Shown here: piece by piece, positions 52,675 through 59,216 of the stretch
How the letters are laid out: each line of letters opens with the position of its first letter
Position numbering within the stretch: the first letter of the stretch is position 1
From: Bryobacterales bacterium
GTDB lineage: Bacteria; Acidobacteriota; Terriglobia; Bryobacterales; Bryobacteraceae
DNA length: 59,216 nt
Assembly: GCA_016789745.1 (NCBI GenBank)
Contig: JAEUQF010000162.1
Span: 1-59,216 of the forward strand
Direction: 5' to 3'
Made by a program: the position numbers and the translations under genes
The notes under the pieces: generated by a model
Told to the model about the DNA's origin: nothing
Database searches by the model: none
The model's input: only the letters and a program-made list of their open reading frames with translations

Positions 52675-55600
52675 ATGAGAAAGGCTCGGCCGGTGTTCGG
52701 CCCAAGGGCTTACCTGCCCTTACTTTGGTGTTTGCTGGCGGTGCTGACCACTGCCATGTGGGCACAGGAGCGATTCGGTGATTTTAACGGCGTAGTGACG
52801 GATCCGAGCGGCGCGCGGCTGCCGGGAGTTAGTGTCACGATCACGAACAAGGAAAGCGGCCGTGCTTTTACAACCACTACGGGGAACGATGGGGCCTACA
52901 CGGCTCCGAACCTCGAAGCAGGGCGTTACCGGCTGCGCTTCGAACAGAAGGGCTTTACGCCCTATGAAGTGGCGGATGCGAACCTGCTGGTGGGGCGCAC
53001 GTTGAAGGTGGACGCGCAACTGGCGCTGGGCACCACGGAGACGACCGTACAGGTTACCGAGGCGGCTCCGTTGATAGATACGACGAACACAACGATTGCG
53101 AATAACATCACCGCCGAGGAGATTGACAGGCTCCCGAAAGGGCGCAGTTTCCAATCGCTGGTGCTGACCACGCCCTCCGTGAATGCGGGCGAGGTGGAAG
53201 GCGGCTTCCAGGTGAACGGCGCGAGCGGCGCGGAGAACCAGTTCAACATCGACGGTGTTTCGACAACATCGCTGGTGAACGGCAAGTCGCGCCAGAATGC
53301 GGTCTTCGAGATCTTACAGGAAGTCCAAGTGAAGACGAGCGGCCTGGATGCGGAGTACGGCGGAGCGCTCGGCGGCACGATCAGCGCGATCACGCGGTCG
53401 GGAGGCAACGCGTTCCATGGCGATCTGCACTATTACTATTACGGGAATGCAATCAACGCCGGGCCGACGCTGCGGCTGCTGATGGATCCGCGGACGGAAC
53501 GCACGGCGAAGTTCGTGCAGGATAACATCGGCACGGACAACAACCACGAAGTCGGCTACTCGCTGGGTGGCTACCTGATTAAGAACAAGGTGTATTTCTT
53601 TTCGGCGGCATCGCCGCGTTACCGCAACGTGGAGCGTCCGCTGCTGTTCACGGGCGGGGAGCGGGACAACTTCTCGTCGGACCAGACCTATCACATGCTG
53701 TTCAATAAGCTGACGCTGGAACCGAGTTCCAAGCTGCGGGTGAACTTGAGCTGGCTGTGGACGCCGACGAAGTCGTTGGGGAGCCTGCCGGCCTACAACG
53801 ATGAAGGGAACACCGTAGCGACGTCACTGGCGGCCGCGCTTTCGCGGAAGAACATCGGCTTCTTCGCGCCGCAGACCAGCTATACGGGACAGGTGGACTG
53901 GAATATGACGCCCACCACGCTGCTGACCGTCCGCGGCGGGCGGTTCTGGGACAACTTCAAGACCACCGGCATTCCGTCGTTCAGCGCGGTGGAGTATGCC
54001 AGTTCGGCGGCGGCGCTGCCATTCGACATTCCAGCGAATCTTCGACAGCCGACGGGATTCAACAATACGCCGCGCCTGCAGAACACCTTCTATGACCTTG
54101 TCACTCGCACTTATGTGCAGACGGACTTGAATAAGTTCGCTACCTTCTGGGGCCAACATAATCTCAAGGGTGGCTGGGGCTTCACCAAGACTGTAAACAA
54201 GGTGAATGTTGGTTACCCCGGAAACGGGTATGTTCGTGTGTTCTGGAACAGCGGCTTCAACAGCCCGACGCTGGGCGCTAACCAGCGTGGACAGTACGGA
54301 TTTTATGAGCTGAACCAGATCGGGACTGAGGGTGTTACCGGCGGCAGCATGCACAACATGTTCATCCAGGACCAGTGGCGTATCATCCCGCGGCTGACGC
54401 TGACTCTAGGTGTTCGTGTGGAAAACGAAAGCGTACCTTCGTTCCAGCGTGCCGTTGCCGATCCGGCATTCTCCTTCGGGTTTGGCGACAAGATCGCGCC
54501 CCGGCTGGGTGCTTCACTGGACGTGTTCGGCAACGGGCGCATGAAGGTGTTTGGAAGCTGGGGCCGGTACTTCGATTGGGTGAAGTACGAACTGTCTCGC
54601 GGCACCTTTGGCGGCGACTACTGGCGGATCTACTACCGTTCGCTGGACACGACGGACGTCTTCTCGCTGAACGGGACTAACATCCCGGGGCGCAATATCT
54701 GGAACAACGTGCAGGGCGGCTTCCGCGACCGGCGCATTCCGGGCTTCGACTCGATTGATCCGGATCTGAAGCCGATGAGCCAGGATAACTTCAACGGCGG
54801 CGTCGAGGTTCAACTGGGTGCGCAGGGCGTGTTCCGCGCCAGCTATACCGGCACCAGGCTTCGTCGCACCATTGAAGACCTGGGCGCCTTGGACGCGCAA
54901 GGCAATGAGGTGTACGTTTACGCGAATCCGGGTCAAGGTGTCGCCACCACGCAGCCGACTTCCGGTGCAACGGCGCCCTTCCCGATGCCAAAGCCCATTC
55001 GCCACTACGACGCCATGGAGCTGGTCTACACCCGGCGTTTTTCCAAGGGTTTCTCGGGCCAGGTGAGTTACGTACTCAGCCGGCTTTACGGCAACTATGC
55101 GGGTATCGCCAACTCGGACGAAATCACCAGTCCGTCCACCGGTCTAAGTTCGTCCACTGCCCAGCAATTGGGCGGCAACATCGCACGCCAGGGCGGAAAC
55201 GCGAACCGCTCCTGGGATCTGGACGAGATCCTGTTCGACTCACGCGGCAACGTGGATGTAAGGGGCCGCCTGGCCACGGACCGTCCGCATGTGTTCAAGC
55301 TGTACGGCAACAAGGAAGTGAACTGGGGTTCGCGCAATGCGACTAACTTCGGGCTCTTCTTCTACGCCGGCAGCGGAACGCCGCTATCCACGCAGGTGTA
55401 CACGGTGAACCAGGTTCCGGTGTTCGTGAACGGGCGCGGCGATATGGGCCGAACACCGGTGTTGACGCAGACCGACCTCGTGATCTATCACGACTTCAAA
55501 ATGACGGAGCGGTTCCGGCTGCGCTTTGAAGCCAACGCGGTGAACCTGTTCAACCAGAAGACGGCGCGGAGCCGGTTTATGTGGTTGAACCGGGGCGCTG

Positions 55601-55791
55601 GCGGAGCTCAGCAGGGGTCGGCCATCAGCTTGTCGAACGTCGACCTGTTCCAGGGATACGACTACAACGCGTTGTTAGCCGGTACCGCCGACCAGCGGAG
55701 CGGGCGCGGTGCGTACGATCCACGATACGGGTTGTCGGATATCTTCAACACGGGATTCACGGGTCGGCTGGGAGTGAAGTTCATTTTCTAG
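52675..55791 (+). CDS. Oar-like TonB-dependent receptor, tandem copy 1
   Basis: The ATG at 52675 follows GGGGGATC. The 1038-residue protein has a signal/anchor (LPLLWCLLAVLTTAMWA), a carboxypeptidase-regulatory-like domain (GVVTDPSGARLPGVSVTITN), a plug (QVTEAAPLIDTTNTTIAN, RLPKGRSFQSLVLTTPSVN, GASGAENQFNIDGVSTT) and a barrel ending in phenylalanine (GRLGVKFIF). It is the same length as the next receptor and shares long segments with it, so the two are a tandem duplication. It probably imports a large or polymeric substrate across the outer membrane. Confidence 0.93.
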   Translation: MRKARPVFGPRAYLPLLWCLLAVLTTAMWAQERFGDFNGVVTDPSGARLPGVSVTITNKESGRAFTTTTGNDGAYTAPNLEAGRYRLRFEQKGFTPYEVADANLLVGRTLKVDAQLALGTTETTVQVTEAAPLIDTTNTTIANNITAEEIDRLPKGRSFQSLVLTTPSVNAGEVEGGFQVNGASGAENQFNIDGVSTTSLVNGKSRQNAVFEILQEVQVKTSGLDAEYGGALGGTISAITRSGGNAFHGDLHYYYYGNAINAGPTLRLLMDPRTERTAKFVQDNIGTDNNHEVGYSLGGYLIKNKVYFFSAASPRYRNVERPLLFTGGERDNFSSDQTYHMLFNKLTLEPSSKLRVNLSWLWTPTKSLGSLPAYNDEGNTVATSLAAALSRKNIGFFAPQTSYTGQVDWNMTPTTLLTVRGGRFWDNFKTTGIPSFSAVEYASSAAALPFDIPANLRQPTGFNNTPRLQNTFYDLVTRTYVQTDLNKFATFWGQHNLKGGWGFTKTVNKVNVGYPGNGYVRVFWNSGFNSPTLGANQRGQYGFYELNQIGTEGVTGGSMHNMFIQDQWRIIPRLTLTLGVRVENESVPSFQRAVADPAFSFGFGDKIAPRLGASLDVFGNGRMKVFGSWGRYFDWVKYELSRGTFGGDYWRIYYRSLDTTDVFSLNGTNIPGRNIWNNVQGGFRDRRIPGFDSIDPDLKPMSQDNFNGGVEVQLGAQGVFRASYTGTRLRRTIEDLGALDAQGNEVYVYANPGQGVATTQPTSGATAPFPMPKPIRHYDAMELVYTRRFSKGFSGQVSYVLSRLYGNYAGIANSDEITSPSTGLSSSTAQQLGGNIARQGGNANRSWDLDEILFDSRGNVDVRGRLATDRPHVFKLYGNKEVNWGSRNATNFGLFFYAGSGTPLSTQVYTVNQVPVFVNGRGDMGRTPVLTQTDLVIYHDFKMTERFRLRFEANAVNLFNQKTARSRFMWLNRGAGGAQQGSAISLSNVDLFQGYDYNALLAGTADQRSGRGAYDPRYGLSDIFNTGFTGRLGVKFIF

Positions 55792-55825
55792 TTACTCGAT
55801 CGGAATTTGTTAATGAACAGAAAGG

Positions 55826-55857
55826 GGCGTAGGCCGCGAGGCCTACGCCTTTGTTTT
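55826..55857 (+). terminator. Rho-independent terminator after receptor 1
   Basis: GGCGTAGGCC (55826-55835) and GGCCTACGCC (55840-55849) form a perfect 10-base stem with loop GCGA, followed by TTTGTTTT. This is a clear intrinsic terminator 34 bases after the receptor stop. Confidence 0.85.
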
Positions 55858-55964
55858 GCCCTTTTGTCAAACCTGACTAATATGTATATTTGTTACGAAC
55901 TAATTTACACGTTATGCAGCTGTAAAAAGAGTTACGTGTCCTGATAGAATCATGGTACAGCTTG

Positions 55965-55985
55965 GGCAAACTGATACAGTTTGCC
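55965..55985 (+). promoter_or_regulatory. Perfect inverted repeat upstream of receptor 2
   Basis: GGCAAACTG/CAGTTTGCC (55965-55973 and 55977-55985) with a 3-base spacer ATA lies about 70 bases before the receptor start. It could be an operator or leader hairpin. It is not found before receptor 1. Confidence 0.45.
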
Positions 55986-56057
55986 AGGACCCTTGTACCC
56001 GTCCAAGCAATTCAGTTGTCCAGGCCGAACAACAGAATTGTAGTCAAGGGGGAAATT

Positions 56058-59000
56058 ATGAGAAAGGCAAGGCGACTAGCCGGCCAATGGGCGAACCTGC
56101 CCATCCTTATCGGTCTCGTGTTATTGTTCACCGTTCTGCTAAGCGGACAGGAGCGATTCGGTGAAATCGGCGGTTCGGCAACTGACCCCAGCGGCGCTGT
56201 GCTGCCGAACGTCAGTGTCACCGTGACGAACAAAGTCACGGCGCGTACGTATCAGACAAAGACCGGTGCCGATGGGCAGTATGTTGCCCGTAACATGGAG
56301 CCGGGGCGCTACTCGGTAAAGTTTGAACTACAAGGCTTCACCGCTTATGAAGCGGCGGAAGTGAATCTGCGTCTGGGCCAGACGTTGCGCGTTGACGCGC
56401 CGATGGCCGTGGCGCGCGCAGAGCAAAGCGTGCAGGTGACCGAAGCGGCTCCGCTGATCGACACCACCAACACCACCATCGCTCAGAACATTTCGACGGA
56501 AGAGTTCGACCGCCTGCCGAAGGCGCGTAGCTTCCAGAACCTGGCCGTATTGTCGACCTCCGTCAATCAGGGCGAAATCGAAGGCGGGATTCAGGTGAAC
56601 GGCGCGAGCGGCGCCGAAAACCAGTTCAACATCGACGGCATCTCGACCACCAGCCTGATCAACGGGCAGTCGCGCCAGGATGCCGCGTTCGAAATTTTGC
56701 AGGAAGTGCAAGTGAAGACGGGCGGCATCTCGGCCGAGTATGGCGGGGCGCTCGGGGGCGTGATCAGCGGTATCACCAAGTCCGGTGGTAATGCGTTCCA
56801 CGGCGACATTCACTACTATCTGTCGGGTAACAAGCTGAGTGCGGCGCCTCGGCAACGGCTGCTGCTAAGCCCGTCGAACGACACCACGACCACTTATTAC
56901 CAGGACACGAAGCAGAAGGACGACCGCCACGAGTTCGGCTATACCCTGGGCGGCTACTTTGTGAAGAATCGGCTTTATTTCTTCAGCGCGGCGTCACCGC
57001 GGATCTACCGCCGCACGAACGACTACAACTTCGGCAACGGCACGCAACCCGGAGAGATCTCGCAGAAGCGTACGGATCACATGCTGTTCCAGAAGCTCTC
57101 GTTCGACATTACCAAGACGTTGCGCGGGAGCGCCCACTGGCTGTGGACGCCGACCAAGACTACCGGAATCCTGCCGGGGTACAACGGCGAATGCCCGAAC
57201 TGCAACACCACTTCGCTGGCATCGAACTCGATCCGCCCTGGCCAGGGGTACTACATCGCGCAGTCCAACTACGGCGCGACGCTGGACTGGATTGCGACAC
57301 CCACAACGCTGCTCTCGCTGAAGACGGGCCGTTTCTGGGACAACTACCGCGACTTCGGTCTGCCGAACATCACCCCAGTGGCCTATTCGACGTCGGCGAC
57401 GGCTCTGCCCGCGACGCTTCCGGCGATTCCGGCGGCGCTGCGGCAACCGATCGGGTTCAACAACACCCCGCGCGTGCAGGTCTACAACTACGACATCGCG
57501 ACGCGCACCTATGTGCAGGGCGACGCGAGCAAGCTGGTGAACCTGGCGGGCACGCATGACCTGAAGTTCGGCATCGGGACGCAGAAGATCGTGAACAAGG
57601 TGTTCAGCGGCTACCCGACGGGCGGCTATATCAACGTGTTCTGGGATCGCGCGTTCACGTCGTCGGTTCCGGGCGGTCCGCGCAATGCCCGCGGCACCTA
57701 TGGCTACTACGAGTACCACGAGATCGGCACGCAGGGTTCCACCGGCGCGCACCTGAGCAACATCTACATTCAGGACAACTGGCGCGTACTGCCTCGCTTG
57801 ACGGTGAACATCGGTTTCCGCTTCGAGAAGGAAACGGTGCCGTCGTTCCAGCGCGACGTGAAAGACATTGCGTTCCAGTGGGGCTATGGGGACAAGTTTG
57901 CTCCGCGCCTGGGCGCGTCGTACGACGTGTTCGGCAACGGCAAGCTGAAGATCTGGGGCAGCTGGGGCCGGTACTTCGATTGGGTGAAGTATGAACTGGC
58001 TCGCGGCACCTTCGGCGGCGACTACTGGCGTGTCCGTTACCGCGCCCTCGATACCGCTGACGTGTTCAGCCTCAACAGCACCAACCTGCCGGGCGCCGAT
58101 CTCTGGAACCCGGCCGTTGCCGGCTCGTTCCGCAACCGCCGCGTCGCCGGCTTCGACACGATCGATCCGGCCATCAAGCCGATGGCGAGCGAGAACATGA
58201 ACTTCGGCACGGAGTACGAAATCGCGCCGCAGATGGTGTTGCGCGTCAACTACGTCAACAACCGCCTGATCCGTACCATTGAAGATCTGGGCGTACTGGT
58301 GAACGGTGACGAAGTCTACTATTACGCCAACCCCGGCGAAGGCGGCGCGCTGACCACGCCCACCTCCGGCGCCACGGCCCCCTTCCCAACCCCGAAGGCG
58401 GAACGCCGCTATGACGCGATGGAACTGCAGCTGACCAAGCGTTATGGCAAGTGGTTCGGATCGGCCAGCTACGTCTATTCGCGCCTGTACGGCAACTACG
58501 CCGGCCTGGCGAGTTCGGACGAAATCCGTACCGGCGCAGACGGCGCTGGTGTGTTTGGTCCGGCGCAGCAGAGCGGCGGGCAGATCTCGCGCCAGGGCGG
58601 CAATGCCAACCGTGCGTGGGATATCGACGAACTGCTGTGGGATTCCAAGGGCAACCTGAACCCCCGCGGCCGTTTGGCTACGGACCGGCCGCACGCCTTC
58701 AAGCTGTTCGGTTCGCGCTTCTTTGACTGGGGCAGCAACATGCGTACCGACATCGGTGCGTTCTTCTATGCCGCCTCCGGGACGCCGCTGACCACGATGG
58801 TGAACACCATCAACGGGACGCAGGTGTTTGTGAATGGCCGCGCCGATTACGGCCGCACACCGTTCCTGAACTACACCAACCTAGTGGTTGGCCACGAGTT
58901 CAAGATGGGCGAAGTGAAGCGGTTCCGCATCGAGTTCAACGCTGACAACCTCTTCAACCAGAAGACGGCTCGCAGCGTCTGGACGCAGCTGAACCGTGCC

Positions 59001-59174
59001 CGCGTGTCGGCCGAAATCAACCTCGCGCCGATCGACCTGGCCAAGGGCTATGACTATAACGCGCTCATCCGGGGCACCTCGGAAGGCGCGAAGGCACTCA
59101 GCCCGCTGTTCGGCATGCAGGACTGGTTCAACCCGGGCTTTAGCGGCCGTCTGCAGTTGAAGTACATCTTCTGA
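56058..59174 (+). CDS. Oar-like TonB-dependent receptor, tandem copy 2
   Basis: The ATG at 56058 follows AGGGGGAAATT. Again 1038 residues: signal/anchor (LPILIGLVLLFTVLLSGQ), regulatory domain (GSATDPSGAVLPNVSVTVTN), plug (VTEAAPLIDTTNTTIAQNIS, GASGAENQFNIDGISTTS) and barrel ending LQLKYIF. It shares the plug motifs with copy 1 almost residue for residue. The spacer before it carries the inverted repeat at 55965. After the stop the window ends in GGGGCGGCCTT, perhaps the start of another terminator stem. Confidence 0.93.
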   Translation: MRKARRLAGQWANLPILIGLVLLFTVLLSGQERFGEIGGSATDPSGAVLPNVSVTVTNKVTARTYQTKTGADGQYVARNMEPGRYSVKFELQGFTAYEAAEVNLRLGQTLRVDAPMAVARAEQSVQVTEAAPLIDTTNTTIAQNISTEEFDRLPKARSFQNLAVLSTSVNQGEIEGGIQVNGASGAENQFNIDGISTTSLINGQSRQDAAFEILQEVQVKTGGISAEYGGALGGVISGITKSGGNAFHGDIHYYLSGNKLSAAPRQRLLLSPSNDTTTTYYQDTKQKDDRHEFGYTLGGYFVKNRLYFFSAASPRIYRRTNDYNFGNGTQPGEISQKRTDHMLFQKLSFDITKTLRGSAHWLWTPTKTTGILPGYNGECPNCNTTSLASNSIRPGQGYYIAQSNYGATLDWIATPTTLLSLKTGRFWDNYRDFGLPNITPVAYSTSATALPATLPAIPAALRQPIGFNNTPRVQVYNYDIATRTYVQGDASKLVNLAGTHDLKFGIGTQKIVNKVFSGYPTGGYINVFWDRAFTSSVPGGPRNARGTYGYYEYHEIGTQGSTGAHLSNIYIQDNWRVLPRLTVNIGFRFEKETVPSFQRDVKDIAFQWGYGDKFAPRLGASYDVFGNGKLKIWGSWGRYFDWVKYELARGTFGGDYWRVRYRALDTADVFSLNSTNLPGADLWNPAVAGSFRNRRVAGFDTIDPAIKPMASENMNFGTEYEIAPQMVLRVNYVNNRLIRTIEDLGVLVNGDEVYYYANPGEGGALTTPTSGATAPFPTPKAERRYDAMELQLTKRYGKWFGSASYVYSRLYGNYAGLASSDEIRTGADGAGVFGPAQQSGGQISRQGGNANRAWDIDELLWDSKGNLNPRGRLATDRPHAFKLFGSRFFDWGSNMRTDIGAFFYAASGTPLTTMVNTINGTQVFVNGRADYGRTPFLNYTNLVVGHEFKMGEVKRFRIEFNADNLFNQKTARSVWTQLNRARVSAEINLAPIDLAKGYDYNALIRGTSEGAKALSPLFGMQDWFNPGFSGRLQLKYIF

Positions 59175-59216
59175 GCACACGGTCTTACGTCTGACCAACA
59201 AGCAAGGGGCGGCCTT

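Overview
The window looks like about 59 kb of high-GC chromosomal DNA from an Acidobacteriota species, most likely of the Solibacter/Bryobacter type. This is inferred from gene content: an ECF sigma factor coupled to a Ser/Thr kinase with PD40 propeller repeats, three Oar-like TonB-dependent receptors of more than 1000 residues, two exported PQQ-like propeller proteins with FRGPG motifs, a sulfatase, Tat-exported oxidoreductases, and very frequent 4-base stop/start overlaps. No rRNA, tRNA, CRISPR array, complete insertion sequence or phage was seen.

Layout. 1-3.1 kb: end of an ECF sigma gene overlapping a receptor-type Ser/Thr kinase. 3.2-10.5 kb: thiG, an exported propeller protein, a mini-RNase III-like protein, a glycosyltransferase, an NTR/TIMP-like secreted protein, and a sulfatase/membrane protein/methyltransferase operon. 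10.6-12.9 kb: PAS-GAF histidine kinase. 12.9-21.5 kb: the most interesting block, namely a Tat-type SelA-like PLP protein, a SAM methyltransferase, DUF5691, a MoxR-type AAA ATPase, DUF5682, a vWA protein and a HEAT-like protein, nearly all overlapping or abutting. The block is interrupted by an antisense toxin-antitoxin remnant whose PemK/MazF toxin is broken. 21.5-26.0 kb: SYLF, AsmA, MocA-like and XdhC genes on the minus strand. 26.0-28.3 kb: a CBS protein, two tandem degenerate receiver domains and a secreted TPR protein. 28.3-30.6 kb: a wrecked metallo-beta-lactamase-fold gene split by a 1.4 kb insertion that carries a PEP-CTERM protein gene. 30.6-35.9 kb: an LptA/OstA-like protein, a LamG-like protein, a TusA-like/DrsE-like pair, a GGDEF-EAL protein and an exported MsrA. 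35.9-40.4 kb: a Tat-type Gfo/Idh/MocA oxidoreductase and an Oar-like receptor. 40.5-47.7 kb: a five-gene operon of DUF4440, amidohydrolase, copper P-type ATPase, ABC ATPase and an ABC permease fused to a CPBP protease. 47.7-52.4 kb: an overlapping operon of SDR, propeller protein and DUF3604 on the minus strand. 52.6-59.2 kb: two tandem Oar-like receptors of identical length (1038 residues).

The DUF5691/MoxR/DUF5682/vWA block has the architecture of an NTP-driven remodelling machine: a MoxR ATPase, a MIDAS vWA adaptor, and two large partners of unknown function, one with hydrolase-like histidine and glutamate motifs. It is the best candidate here for a poorly described system. Function is inferred from domain logic, not shown by the sequence.
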